In this document: positions 41,957 to 56,900 of the stretch, piece after piece | How positions within the stretch are numbered: the stretch's first letter is position 1 | Layout of the letters: every line of letters begins with the position of its first letter | Assembly: GCA_009746045.1 (NCBI GenBank) | Contig: RPFO01000246.1 | Coordinates: forward strand, 1,864,192-1,928,191 | Source of the DNA: Mesostigma viride | Taxonomy: Eukaryota > Streptophyta > Mesostigmatophyceae > Mesostigmatales > Mesostigmataceae | DNA length: 64,000 nt | Reading direction: 5' to 3' | Notes under the pieces: generated by a model | Told to the model about the DNA's origin: nothing | What the model saw: the letters and a program-made list of their open reading frames with translations, nothing else | Databases searched by the model: none | Translations under genes and position numbers: made by a program

Positions 41957-44900
41957 CATCATGGGCATGGCCCACACCGCGTGTGTGGCACGCCACATGC
42001 AGATCATCCAAAAGCTGCTCCAGGATGAGGTCATCGCGGCCGCACGCATCAACGCCGACAACGGGGTAAGCTTCGGTGTAGTATCCCTTGCAACCGATGC
42101 GTCGATTATGTTCCTTGCCGTAAACCTCATTGTACTATTCCTTGCCAACGACTTACTCCACGGTGACACCTTTGACTTATTCTACGATGAGACATTTTGT
42201 GTCTGTATGTGGTCTCTTGTTTCTTGCCTTGTGTCGCCATCTCTTTTTCTGGCCTTGGCTGCCCTTCTATCGCCATCTCTTTTTTGTTGCTTTTTGTTGT
42301 CTCTCTGGTGCCATATTTCGGGTGGTTGTTGGCCTTGTGTCGGACAGATCTGCGTCCGATGGGTTTCCCCTACCCCCTTTGTCTTTGAGACCTGGTTGGC
42401 CCATGGGATCGTATCGCCTGCGCCTGTGGACACGGCAATGTGGGCCACCCCGCTCGCAAACAGGACTTCTTGTACAACACGCGGCTGCAGCTTGTCGCCA
42501 GCGCAACTTGTGCGCGCCTGGCGTGGCAGGTTGGGGCGTGATGACATGTTCCCTGGTATCAGCTTTTGCTTCTTTCCCCCTCCACTCCTTGCACAGGCCT
42601 CCACGTCGGCGGGTGGCCTGGCCACCAGCACCGCCCCGCGGGAAGAAGGCGCGCGCGCCCTCGCCCGCGACGCGCTCATGGCACCGGGCGACCGCGACGG
42701 TAGGGGCTGTATCCTGCCGGTGGTTGTGCTCCTCTGGTGCTGGGCACTGTGGACACTGGTGGGAGGATGGGGCGGGCTACCCGCGTTTGTTGTGTTGTGT
42801 TGCTGTTGGGCTGGCGACGTTGATGCGGGGAGGGATGAGCTGTCCGCGCTGGTGCCAGTGTTGGCCTCCTAAGCGACAGGATGGTCAGACCGATAGCATG
42901 TGCGCAGGGAACAAACAAGCTGCTTCTACCCTGCAAGGTTCCATTCCTTGGCCTAGCATGCTTAAGTCGCTTCATTGCGTCCAACATGTTGCAGGCGAAA
43001 GAATTTCCAGCCGCTTATTCTATGCGTGCGCCCGGAAGATATGTCCTGGAAGACCCTGGAGTAGGAGTGTCTACCGCACGCACATCGCGGCGTCCTTGTC
43101 TAGGGTGCCCATGTCTTTGCATGGCCAGTAAACAATATTCTCATGACAGCTGTCCTCTCAAGTATGACGTCCTCTTGGCAACTGCCCTTATCAAGGAGAC
43201 AACCAGCGCAGCCCTTATAAGCAAAGAATGTCCTCTTAAACCGTTGTGGATTTGGTTGGGTGGTACCCTGGCTGGGCGGCGTTCCGGCTGCGGCACCCTG
43301 GCACCCCACCCCCAGACGACACCCTGGCGGGGGACACGGAGGACAAGGAGGCGACGCTGTTCGAGGTGGACCCCGCGCAGGTGGAGCGCGTGAAGCAGCG
43401 CTGCCTGCCAGACGCACTCAACTACCCGATGCTCGAGGAGTACGACTTCCGCAACGACACGGTGCGCGCGCTCGACTGCTGGTCGCATGATGCGGTTGCC
43501 GCTGTTGTAGTTTGCGCTAACGAGGTGGTTGCATGTTCTAGCGCTCGCAGAGCATGGAAATCACGGATGCATGCAGGGGTGATGGTTTCGACTCTTTTCA
43601 GAGAGAAAGTGAAGGGACGAGCAAGCTCTCTGTAGATGAGTCAGGGCATATGAAACTTCTGTGTTCTTGTCGATGTAGTTTGCACATGCGTTTGCGTCTG
43701 TCGCAGCAAAGGCCATCTTCCACGTCATCCCTGAAAACTCCTTGAGGAACGTCTTAAAGTTTCTCTGCTTCCAAACTGAACGAATGACATGTAGGCTTGT
43801 CATCTTTACCACCTCGCAGCACACCGCATGAAGGCTCATGACCAGTCCACTTGTGGTGCTGGTCCCCCCCCTGATGTCCCCCCCCCCCCCCCCCCCCTGC
43901 TCCCCCAGGTAAACCCTGACCTGGACATGGCGCTCAAACCGATCGCACAGATGCGGCCGTACCAGGAGAAGAGCCTCAACAAGATGTTCGGCAACGGTAG
44001 GGGGGGCTAGCATAGTAGCTTGGCAGTGGTGGGGGACACTTAGGACATAGTTTGGCAGTACTAGGGGACCTTGTACCAGGAGAGCAGCCTCAACAGGGTG
44101 TTTGCCAACGGTAGGGGATGCTAAGTTAATAGGATGGCAATGGTAAGGGATGATGGTATCCGGTAGGGGATGCTAAGTTAATAGGATGGCAATGGTAAGG
44201 GATGATGGTATCCGGTAGGGGATGCTAAGTTAATAGGATGGCAATGGTAAGGGATGATGGTATCCGGTGGGGGATGCTAAGTTAATAGGATGGCAATGGT
44301 AAGGGATGATGGTATCCGGTAGGGGATGCTAAGTTAATAGGATGGCAATGGTAAGGGATGATGGTATCCGGTAGGGGATGCTAAGTTAATAGGATGGCAA
44401 TGGTAAGGGATGATGGTATCCGGTAGGGGATGCTAAGTTAATAGGATGGCAATGGTAAGGGATGATGGTATCCGGTAGGGGATGCTAAGTTAATAGGATG
44501 GCAATGGTAAGGGATGATGGTATCCGGTAGGGGATGCTAAGTTAATAGGATGGCAATGGTAAGGGATGATGGTATCCGGTAGGGGATGCTAAGTTAATAG
44601 GATGGCAATGGTAAGGGATGATGGTATCCGGTAGGGGATGCTAAGTTAATAGGATGGCAATGGTAAGGGATGATGGTATCCGGTAGGGGATGCTAAGTTA
44701 ATAGGATGGCAATGGTAAGGGATGATGGTATCCGGTAGGGGATGCTAAGTTAATAGGATGGCAATGGTAAGGGATGATGGTATCCGGTAGGGGATGCTAA
44801 GTTAATAGGATGGCAATGGTAAGGGATGATGGTATCCGGTAGGGGATGCTAAGTTAATAGGATGGCAATGGTAAGGGATGATGGTATCCGGTAGGGGATG

Positions 44901-47900
44901 CTAAGTTAATAGGATGGCAATGGTAAGGGATGATGGTATCATGGAACGGTAGGGGATGCTAAGTTAATAGGATGGCAATGGTAAGGGATGATGGTATCCG
45001 GTAGGGGATGCTAAGTTAATAGGATGGCAATGGTAAGGGATGATGGTATCGGGTAGGGGATGCTAAGTTAATAGGATGGCAATGGTAAGGGATGATGGTA
45101 TCCGGTAGGGGATGCTAAGTTAATAGGATGGCAATGGTAAGGGATGATGGTATCCGGTAGGGGATGCTAAGTTAATAGGATGGCAATGGTAAGGGATGAT
45201 GGTATCCGGTAGGGGATGCTAAGTTAATAGGATGGCAATGGTAAGGGATGATGGTATCATGGAACGGTGGGGGATGCTAAGTTAATAGGATGGCAATGGT
45301 AAGGGATGATGGTATCGGGTAGGGGATGCTAAGTTAATAGGATGGCAATGGTAAGGGATGATGGTATCATGGAACGGTGGGGGATGCTAAGTTAATAGGA
45401 TGGCAATGGTAAGGGATGATGGTATCATGGAACGGTGGGGGATGCTAAGTTAATAGGATGGCAATGGTAAGGGATGATGGTATCATGGAACGGTGGGGGA
45501 TGCTAAGTTAATAGGATGGCAATGGTAAGGGATGATGGTATCATGGAACGGTGGGGGATGCTAAGTTAATAGGATGGCAATGGTAAGGGATGATGGTATC
45601 ATGGAACGGTGGGGGATGCTAAGTTAATAGGATGGCAATGGTAAGGGATGATGGTATCGGGTAGGGGATGCTAAGTTAATAGGATGGCAATGGTAAGGGA
45701 TGATGGTATCATGGAACGGTAGGGGATGCTAAGTTAATAGGATGGCAATGGTAAGGGATGATGGTATCCGGTAGGGGATGCTAAGTTAATAGGATGGCAA
45801 TGGTAAGGGATGATGGTATCATGGAACGGTAGGGGATGCTAAGTTAATAGGATGGCAATGGTAAGGGATGATGGTATCATGGAACGGTGGGGGATGCTAA
45901 GTTAATAGGATGGCAATGGTAAGGGATGATGGTATCATGGAACGGTGGGGGATGCTAAGTTAATAGGATGGCAATGGTAAGGGATGATGGTATCATGGAA
46001 CGGTGGGGGATGCTAAGTTAATAGGATGGCAATGGTAAGGGATGATGGTATCATGGAACGGTGGGGGATGCTAAGTTAATAGGATGGCAATGGTAAGGGA
46101 TGATGGTATCGGGTAGGGGATGCTAAGTTAATAGGATGGCAATGGTAAGGGATGATGGTATCATGGAACGGTGGGGGATGCTAAGTTAATAGGATGGCAA
46201 TGGTAAGGGATGATGGTATCATGGAACGGTAGGGGATGCTAAGTTAATAGGATGGCAATGGTAAGGGATGATGGTATCATGGAACGGTGGGGGATGCTAA
46301 GTTAATAGGATGGCAATGGTAAGGGATGATGGTATCATGGAACGGTGGGGGATGCTAAGTTAATAGGATGGCAATGGTAAGGGATGATGGTATCATGGAA
46401 CGGTGGGGGATGCTAAGTTAATAGGATGGCAATGGTAAGGGATGATGGTATCATGGAACGGTGGGGGATGCTAAGTTAATAGGATGGCAATGGTAAGGGA
46501 TGATGGTATCATGGAACGGTGGGGGATGCTAAGTTAATAGGATGGCAATGGTAAGGGATGATGGTATCATGGAACGGTGGGGGATGCTAAGTTAATAGGA
46601 TGGCAATGGTAAGGGATGATGGTATCATGGAACGGTGGGGGATGCTAAGTTAATAGGATGGCAATGGTAAGGGATGATGGTATCCGGTAGGGGATGCTAA
46701 GTTAATAGGATGGCAATGGTAAGGGATGATGGTATCATGGAACGGTGGGGGATGCTAAGTTAATAGGATGGCAATGGTAAGGGATGATGGTATCGGGTAG
46801 GGGATGCTAAGTTAATAGGATGGCAATGGTAAGGGATGATGGTATCATGGAACGGTGGGGGATGCTAAGTTAATAGGATGGCAATGGTAAGGGATGATGG
46901 TATCCGGTAGGGGATGCTAAGTTAATAGGATGGCAATGGTAAGGGATGATGGTATCATGGAACGGTAGGGGATGCTAAGTTAATAGGATGGCAATGGTAA
47001 GGGATGATGGTATCATGGAACGGTGGGGGATGCTAAGTTAATAGGATGGCAATGGTAAGGGATGATGGTATCATGGAACGGTGGGGATGCTAAGTTAATA
47101 GGATGGCAATGGTAAGGGATGATGGTATCATGGAACGGTGGGGGATGCTAAGTTAATAGGATGGCAATGGTAAGGGATGATGGTATCATGGAACGGTGGG
47201 GGATGCTAAGTTAATAGGATGGCAATGGTAAGGGATGATGGTATCATGGAACGGTGGGGATGCTAAGTTAATAGGATGGCAATGGTAAGGGATGATGGTA
47301 TCATGGAACGGTAGGGGATGCTAAGTTAATAGGATGGCAATGGTAAGGGATGATGGTATCATGGAACGGTGGGGGATGCTAAGTTAATAGGATGGCAATG
47401 GTAAGGGATGATGGTATCATGGAACGGTGGGGGATGCTAAGTTAATAGGATGGCAATGGTAAGGGATGATGGTATCATGGAACGGTGGGGGATGCTAAGT
47501 TAATAGGATGGCAATGGTAAGGGATGATGGTATCATGGAACGGTGGGGGATGCTAAGTTAATAGGATGGCAATGGTAAGGGATGATGGTATCATGGAACG
47601 GTGGGGGATGCTAAGTTAATAGGATGGCAATGGTAAGGGATGATGGTATCATGGAACGGTAGGGGATGCTAAGTTAATAGGATGGCAATGGTAAGGGATG
47701 ATGGTATCCGGTAGGGGATGCTAAGTTAATAGGATGGCAATGGTAAGGGATGATGGTATCGGGTAGGGGATGCTAAGTTAATAGGATGGCAATGGTAAGG
47801 GATGATGGTATCATGGAACGGTAGGGGATGCTAAGTTAATAGGATGGCAATGGTAAGGGATGATGGTATCCGGTAGGGGATGCTAAGTTAATAGGATGGC

Positions 47901-50900
47901 AATGGTAAGGGATGATGGTATCGGGTAGGGGATGCTAAGTTAATAGGATGGCAATGGTAAGGGATGATGGTATCATGGAACGGTAGGGGATGCTAAGTTA
48001 ATAGGATGGCAATGGTAAGGGATGATGGTATCATGGAACGGTGGGGGATGCTAAGTTAATAGGATGGCAATGGTAAGGGATGATGGTGTCATGGAACGGT
48101 GGGGGATGCTAAGTTAATAGGATGGCAATGGTAAGGGATGATGGTATCATGGAACGGTGGGGGATGCTAAGTTAATAGGATGGCAATGGTAAGGGATGAT
48201 GGTATCATGGAACGGTGGGGGATGCTAAGTTAATAGGATGGCAATGGTAAGGGATGATGGTATCATGGAACGGTAGGGGATGCTAAGTTAATAGGATGGC
48301 AATGGTAAGGGATGATGGTATCATGGAACGGTAGGGGATGCTAAGTTAATAGGATGGCAATGGTAAGGGATGATGGTATCGGGTAGGGGATGCTAAGTTA
48401 ATAGGATGGCAATGGTAAGGGATGATGGTATCGGGTAGGGGATGCTAAGTTAATAGGATGGCAATGGTAAGGGATGATGGTATCCGGTAGGGGATGCTAA
48501 GTTAATAGGATGGCAATGGTAAGGGATGATGGTATCATGGAACGGTAGGGGATGCTAAGTTAATAGGATGGCAATGGTAAGGGATGATGGTATCATGGAA
48601 CGGTGGGGGATGCTAAGTTAATAGGATGGCAATGGTAAGGGATGATGGTATCATGGAACGGTAGGGGATGCTAAGTTAATAGGATGGCAATGGTAAGGGA
48701 TGATGGTATCATGGAACGGTGGGGGATGCTAAGTTAATAGGATGGCAATGGTAAGGGATGATGGTATCATGGAACGGTGGGGGATGCTAAGTTAATAGGA
48801 TGGCAATGGTAAGGGATGATGGTATCATGGAACGGTGGGGGATGCTAAGTTAATAGGATGGCAATGGTAAGGGATGATGGTATCCGGTAGGGGATGCTAA
48901 GTTAATAGGATGGCAATGGTAAGGGATGATGGTATCATGGAACGGTAGGGGATGCTAAGTGAATAGGATGGCAATGGTAAGGGATGATGGTATCCGGTGG
49001 GGGATGCTAAGTTAATAGGATGGCAATGGTAAGGGATGATGGTATCATGGAACGGTGGGGGATGCTAAGTTAATAGGATGGCAATGGTAAGGGATGATGG
49101 TATCATGGAACGGTGGGGGATGCTAAGTTAATAGGATGGCAATGGTAAGGGATGATGGTATCATGGAACGGTAGGGGATGCTAAGTTAATAGGATGGCAA
49201 TGGTAAGGGATGATGGTATCATGGAACGGTAGGGGATGCTAAGTTAATAGGATGGCAATGGTAAGGGATGATGGTATCATGGAACGGTGGGGGATGCTAA
49301 GTTAATAGGATGGCAATGGTAAGGGATGATGGTATCATGGAACGGTGGGGGATGCTAAGTTAATAGGATGGCAATGGTAAGGGATGATGGTATCATGGAA
49401 CGGTGGGGGATGCTAAGTTAATAGGATGGCAATGGTAAGGGATGATGGTATCATGGAACGGTGGGGGATGCTAAGTTAATAGGATGGCAATGGTAAGGGA
49501 TGATGGTATCATGGAACGGTGGGGGATGCTAAGTTAATAGGATGGCAATGGTAAGGGATGATGGTATCATGGAACGGTGGGGGATGCTAAGTTAATAGGA
49601 TGGCAATGGTAAGGGATGATGGTATCATGGAACGGTGGGGGATGCTAAGTTAATAGGATGGCAATGGTAAGGGATGATGGTATCATGGAACGGTGGGGGA
49701 TGCTAAGTTAATAGGATGGCAATGGTAAGGGATGATGGTATCATGGAACGGTAGGGGATGCTAAGTTAATAGGATGGCAATGGTAAGGGATGATGGTATC
49801 ATGGAACGGTGGGGGATGCTAAGTTAATAGGATGGCAATGGTAAGGGATGATGGTATCATGGAACGGTGGGGGATGCTAAGTTAATAGGATGGCAATGGT
49901 AAGGGATGATGGTATCATGGAACGGTGGGGGATGCTAAGTTAATAGGATGGCAATGGTAAGGGATGATGGTATCATGGAACGGTGGGGGATGCTAAGTTA
50001 ATAGGATGGCAATGGTAAGGGATGATGGTATCATGGAACGGTGGGGGATGCTAAGTTAATAGGATGGCAATGGTAAGGGATGATGGTATCATGGAACGGT
50101 GGGGGATGCTAAGTTAATAGGATGGCAATGGTAAGGGATGATGGTATCATGGAACGGTGGGGGATGCTAAGTTAATAGGATGGCAATGGTAAGGGATGAT
50201 GGTATCATGGAACGGTGGGGGCTCGAGGATGCTGGCGGGTACGCTTGGCCATGCAGGAACGCTTGCAGTTACGTGTTGGCTATGGCAAGGCCTTGTTCCA
50301 TACCAAGTGTTACATGTCCATTCACAAGCATCATCGCATGATTTCAACTTGAGTTTGCAAAGAATAGGCAGCTTTGGAGCTGTGCAGAACAACAGATACA
50401 AGGTTAGTTATATAGTCTGACATGGTGACTCTACTGATGGGGTGCACCACTGACGTGTGCACAGAGAACTGCCACGGAATGGCAGCCTCGCCGCCAATGC
50501 ACGGCGACCGTTTAAAGCAACAAATTGTTTCTTCCACGTGGCGCAAACTGTGCGCACGTCGTTGCTAATCCTGACGCGCGCAGGCCGTGCACGGTCGGGC
50601 ATCATCGTCCTTCCCTGCGGCGCCGGCAAGTCGCTGACAGGCATCTCGGCCGCGGTACGCGTGGGCAAGAGCTGCCTCGTTCTGTGCACCTCGTCTGTGT
50701 CCGTCGATCAGTGGCGCTACCAGTTTAAGCTGTGGACGACCATCCGCGACGACCAGATTAGCCGGTTCACCGCGGCAGACAAGGACAAGCTGCCCGACCG
50801 CGTGGGCGTTACAGTGACCACGTACAATATGGTCGCCATGGGCACCAGCAAGTCGCCCGAGTTTGAGAAGCTGGTCTCGCGCGAGTGGGGGCTCATGCTG

Positions 50901-53900
50901 CTGGACGAGGTGCACGTCGTTCCCGCCCACATGTTCCGCAAGGTATGAAGTAATGTGCATGCTCGCATTTCGTTGGGGCCTGCTTTTGATGCTTGCCCGC
51001 CCGCGTGTTCTGGGGACAAAGCAGGGGACGCACACCCTGCATCGGTCTGCACGGGTATGCCCTGAACCTTGGTGGCTCCAAATGGGCGAGCGGGGGCCCG
51101 TGCACATGCCTTGCGTTGATAGGGAAGAGGCGCAGGACACGGACCTGGAAAGGGAGCAGGAAAGCCAGCATGATCAGGGCCGGGCACGGGGCCGGGCACA
51201 GGGAATGGGCATGAAGGCAACCCATGCACTGTGCAGGACTGGCATCCTGAGGTGGGAACACAGGCCTCTGTAGGCATGGCCTGAGAGCGTAGGTGTGCAT
51301 GGCCTGTCAGGCGAAGGGCATACGCGTCTGGTTTTTGAAAGTGGCGATCCACAATGCACTGGCTTACAGTGAATCACCATCTCTGGTAACACTGCAGCCA
51401 TTGTGTGTCATCGCATGTCTGTGCTGTGGTAGCCCACCGGTAGGTGGTCACTCCTTGCTATGGGTGGACCCCCACTCAGCGAACCCCCTGCTCACCCTTT
51501 ACCGTACTTCTCCTGAACCCCTCGCTGCCGACTTGGCCCATGATGCCTTTCCCCCCCCCCCTTCCCCCCCCCAATCCTCCCCCTCTGCCCCCCCCCCGCC
51601 ACTGCTTCCCCCCCCTCCCCCTCCCCCCTCCACGTGTTGCCAGGTCATCGGCATCACCAAGTCCCACTGCAAGCTGGGCCTGACGGCCACCCTGGTCCGT
51701 GAGGATGAGCGCATCAGCGACCTCAACTTCCTGATCGGCCCCAAGCTGTTCGAGGCGAACTGGCTGGACCTGCAGCGTGCGGGCCACATCGCCAACGTGC
51801 AGTGCGCCGAGGTGTGGTGCCCCATGACCAAAGAGTTTTACCGCGAGTACTTGAAGAAGGAGAACGCGGGCAAGCGGCAGGCGCTGTATGTTATGAACCC
51901 CAACAAGTTCCAGGCGTGCCAGTTCCTGGTCAGCTACCACGAGGGGCGGGGGGACAAGGTCATCGTCTTCTCGGACAACATCTTCGCGCTGAGGGAGTAC
52001 GCGCTCAAGTTGAAGAAGCCGTTCATCTACGGGCCAACCAGGTAGGGGGCTCGGGCCAACCAGGACGAGGGTGGGTGGCCAAGCTGGCAGGGGGCCTAGG
52101 CCAACCAGGTATGGGGAATGGTGGCGGTCTTTGTGGAAAGGGAGGTGCTTTGAGAGCAAGTGGGTAGGGGGCTGGTCGCTACCCATGTAGGGGGACTGTA
52201 TTAACGAGACAACCAGCGCAGGCTGTATGCATGTATACGATGTGGCAGCCAGCCGGGGGGGGGGGGGCGGGGGAAGAGCTTGAGGGCATTTGCGGGGGGG
52301 CTTTGGGGGGAGAGGGCTGGCTAAGAAGGTGTGTGGCTGCCTGGGGCTGTAGTGTCTCTTGCTTGGGGTTGGGGGGTTGATGTTAGAGTTGTGGGCAAAG
52401 CATCAGTGCAGGCCGCCACAGCAAATGCTGACATGCGACGCCCTGGTACTGGGGGATTTTACGTGGGTGCTCCTTGCGGTGCCACCCTTGCATTGTTTGG
52501 TTTGGCGGTCTCTTGAGAGACTACGGGTCTGGCAGCGTGGCAACGTGTGTGTGCAGGAAGAATTTTTTGTGCCAGGTGTCTGGTGTACAGGCAGGGTGGT
52601 AACTGTGGGTTGTTACTTGCGGCCGTTCCTTGTCTTTGGAGACCAGCAGTAATAATTGTTGTGACTTGGAAGCGGCGCCTGGTGCGCCCATGTTGCGCAC
52701 TGTGTGCCTGGTAGTTTGTTTCCTTTTGCGCAAACGCGAGCGTTTGTTCATGGGTGCACGGACTCTGCCTCACACGAGACACGTGCATTTGCCTTGCCGT
52801 ACCATGCCCTTCTCCATGATCCGTCTCCTCAATAAAATGCCTGGAATTTGCAGCCACTACGAGAGGACTCGCATCTTGTCGGCATTCAAGACAAGCCCCC
52901 AGATCAACACCATATTTATTTCCAAGGTGGGCAGACCGTGCAGATGTTGTTGTGCTCTCAAAATGGCCTCGCATGAATCTGGATGACCCCCATGCATGGA
53001 AGATGCCCTTTACAAACTGGAGCTGAAAATGCCCATGACGAAAGTGGCACCTTTTGTTCTTGTCTGGCATGGCTGCTTCCAGCTACTATTGTTTTTCCTT
53101 GCGGATTTTCGTGGGTTTCACCTCCTCTTGAAATTCCCCCCCACGGGTGTAAGGTGGCCACTGGTTCATGGGAGACAGGCGTGCGACTCGTCTGCAGCCC
53201 GCATGACGGAGGCCCTCGACAGGTGTCAGCGCCTTGATGAGGAGCTGTGGCTCAATCCAGATGTGGCCCATTGTGTGATTGCTCGTTTGCTTTGCTGCGC
53301 GGCAGGTTGGAGACAACTCGATCGACATCCCCGAGGCCAATGTGATCATCCAGATATCCTCGCACGCGGGGTCGCGCAGGCAGGAGGCGCAGCGCCTGGG
53401 GCGCATCCTCCGGCCAAAGGTGGGTGTGCATTTACAACCTAATCAGCATCATTTTAAGGCTAATGGGGCTATATTCTCAGGCAAGGGCAAGGGCAGGGGC
53501 ACATCCTGATAGCCAAAGGTGGGGGGCCAGCCTGGCCTTCAGTGAGGCATTTTTCAGATTGCTCGCATACCGGAGGTTGCATACAGGAGAATGTAACCAC
53601 ATACTGGAGTCGTAGGTACACGTACTGGAGTCGTAGGTACACATACTGGAGTCGTAGGTACACGTATTGGAGTCGTAGGTACACGTATTGGAGTCGTAGG
53701 TACACGTACTGGAGCAGTAGGTACACGTACTGGAGTCGTAGGTACACGTACTGGAGTTCTCCCGATTTCTGGCCTGCGCTGGTTGTCTCCTTGATACTGG
53801 AGTCGTCTCTTTCTCCTGCCTTTGTCATCCTGCTCCATCCTGGTCATGTGAAATGTGAGGACGCATTTGAGTAGCCAAGGACTTTGTTCCCTCGGAGCCA

Positions 53901-56900
53901 AGTCGGAGCTATCAGGATTATTTGGTGGGATGACCCTGGCATGTTACTTTCCTGCTTTCCTTTTGTTGGTTGCAGTTGGATTTCTTGCTGTCTTAAGGTC
54001 TGGGCTATTACGGCACAAGCGGCCATGGGGCCATGGCATAACCACTGGGACATGAACATTGAAACAGCCTGCTATTTAGGTCACCGGCCCCCATGAGCGC
54101 CCTTGCTGCTGACGTCGATCATGCTGCAGGGTGGCTAATGCCTGCTGGATGGAGGCCCTGTTGCGCTCGTCCCCCTTGGCATGCACATCATGTGGGACTT
54201 GGCATGCACGGTCCCACTGGATGTTTCGCTTGGTTGCAGGGCAAGGTGGCCAACCCGAACGAATTTAACGCCTTCTTCTACTCGCTTGTGTCCAAGGATA
54301 CCCAGGTGAGCGCCGCACGCCGCCGCTGTGATGGCACACCCTTGGCAGTGGGCACTGCGTGGGCTGAGCAGCGGCGTCACGTGGGCACAATGTTGCCCTT
54401 GTCTCATGAGTAACGCCTTGCAACGACACGGGAAGTCGGCTTCCACTGCTCTGTCTGGTTGAGTTCTTGGCTTTGGCTGGTGGCCAGGCAGTTCCAGCGC
54501 TGCAACGGGCAGCTGTGGTTGTGGGGCTACCGTAGCTAGAAACCAATTGTGTGTGGGGAGGGGGGGGCAGGGGGGAGGAGGGAGGGGGAAGGGGGGCCTT
54601 GATCCCTGTAGACACGTGCGACGGCTTGCCACGGTGGCCTGACTTCCGCCAGGTGCAAATTACCACCACAAATGTGGTGGCCCCACAAACGTTTCTTCGC
54701 ATTGTTCCTTCAATACGTATATGTATATTTTTAAGAATGGTAGTATTTGTTTACATGCCTTTTTTCTATTGATCTCCCTATAGTGATGCGGTGATCCGTC
54801 CTTTTAGGGTGCATCGCTGTCGTTGTCGATGGTGCTGGCTGTTGGTGACGGCAACCGTGTTAACCTCGGGTTGTGTTAATCTGTTCTGCTTGCAACGGGC
54901 GTTGCTTTTCCTTTCGGTCCCTTGCATTGACCCTCCTACGCTGACTCCTGGCAGGAGATGTTCTACTCCACCAAGCGGCAGCAGTTCCTCATTGACCAGG
55001 GATACAGCTTCAAGGTGAGAGCTATATCCGGGGGGTCGGGCATAGTTTTAAGGGAGTGCGGGGGTTGGATATCGCTTCAAGGTAAGAACATAGGCCAGTG
55101 CTGTTGCTCTCTGGAAGCTTGCCTGCCAATCATCGCGTGTGCTCTGTCGTTTCACAATATTTGCAATGAAGTATTAAAATGTCTGGATGGGCCAACCACC
55201 CTGGCCCGTGCTTCAAGGCATGGCACATGGCCTTGGGTGGCTCAGCCTGCTGGGATCCCTTGTACCATGCATGCTTGCATGCAATGTGGCTGCGTGGTAA
55301 TCACCGATGTACAGTACAAATGGCTCTCGATAATAAAATCCTGCATCTGCCTGATCCCAGGGGTGTCATTCATGTTGGTCTGCATGCGTCCGTGGCTGTG
55401 GATGCATCGTATTGGACTACTGGGCCTCAAATCGGAAACCCCTGCGGATGGGAGACGGATCAGCCTGTGCCCGTGTACTCGTAGGTACAAGTCACATGGC
55501 AACCTGGACAGCCAGCCCCAGCCGTGCATGAGTTCTCCTATGCCCCCTCGGATATACTGCTGCAGTGCATGGATTAGCGTGCCCAAGTCCCCCTTCTCTT
55601 TCGGCACGGAAAGTGCGGGCCTAAGTCATCTGTGTGCGTGCAGAGGGCAGCTTGTGTGCCCAGTTGGTTAGTTCCCTCGGGCGCCTTCCTATTTCATGTG
55701 TGTCTGTTTTGCTCTTGTTTTATCACCATGTTTTTCGAACCCTCGTCACGGTATATTTTATCTACTGTCATTTGTACTGTATACTTGTCATTGTCTTTGT
55801 GTGTGGCATGCTGTATTGTACACGCGATGCTGTGGCGGCGCCAGGTCATCACGCAGCTGCCCAACCCGGAGGATGGCGAACTCTTCTTCACAACGCAGAA
55901 GGAGCAGCTCGATCTGCTGGCCAAAGTATGAGAAAAGGCTTTTTCCCCCCTCCCCTTGAATATAGCCTCCCGGGTGGCAGCAGCATGAGCATGTTTAGCG
56001 CCGGCATTGAGATGGCCGCGTTAGAGGGGGCATGGCAATGATGCTTGCGTTCGAGGATGCAGCGGTGCAGCTTGTGGGTGCAGCTTGTGTGGACACGGCG
56101 TCCCTTGGAAGCAGCTAAGTGGCAGAGTCTGACGGTGCACATCTGGCTGTTTGGCAACCGTAGTGGCAAGCTATGAGCTACAGGAATGGGCCTCAGGCCA
56201 CCCTGCAGTTGTACTGGTGGAGGTAGCTTGTGTAATGTTCAAGGGATTGGTGGGACTGAATGTCAAGTGGGGTACCCCACCCGCATCCGTGGGATAATGA
56301 TCCATCGTGGCAGGGTTGATTGTTTCATGCCTGTCGTGTGCTAGCTTGGGCCACTTGCATTGGGGTGTGGCAAAGCGGCTTGCGCCCCTCATTTCCCGTG
56401 ATCCAGTTGAAATCGATCGAATGCTTTGGTGACAGTTATCCGCATGGCAACTTGCTGAGCAAGGCCCAGTTTCATGCTCGTGATAGCTCGTAATGTAGGA
56501 TCGCAACGGGGTCTGCTGGCAGTGTTCACGGAGAACAGAAGCTGCACAAAGTATTGGCCCCTGTGGTAGGATCTGTGCTGTATGGCTGCAATGTTGTAGT
56601 GACCCATGCGACCTGAAGTTCTCTCCTTGGACTTGCTGAGGCCAGGCAAGCTGTTGCAAGCCAATCGCCATGCTCTACTCGTCCGCTGGTGCTGTGTGGC
56701 AGTTGCTGCACGTGCAATAATTTTGGTGTGACTCCCTTTGATGCAAACCATGGATTGGGCAACATAGTTTCCCTGGTGTATGCAATAAATTGCCCCGCGC
56801 AGACTTCATCAGAGGATGCCGCGTGTCACGCCACTGATAGACACGCATGGACCGTGCACGCCCATGCCCAATACCATGGCGGTTGCAGGTGCTGGCAGCT

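Noticed and set aside
44110-50216. CRISPR-like look of a long regular repeat array
   Set aside because: There are no unique spacers; units are contiguous 52/58-bp tandem repeats in a eukaryotic intron.
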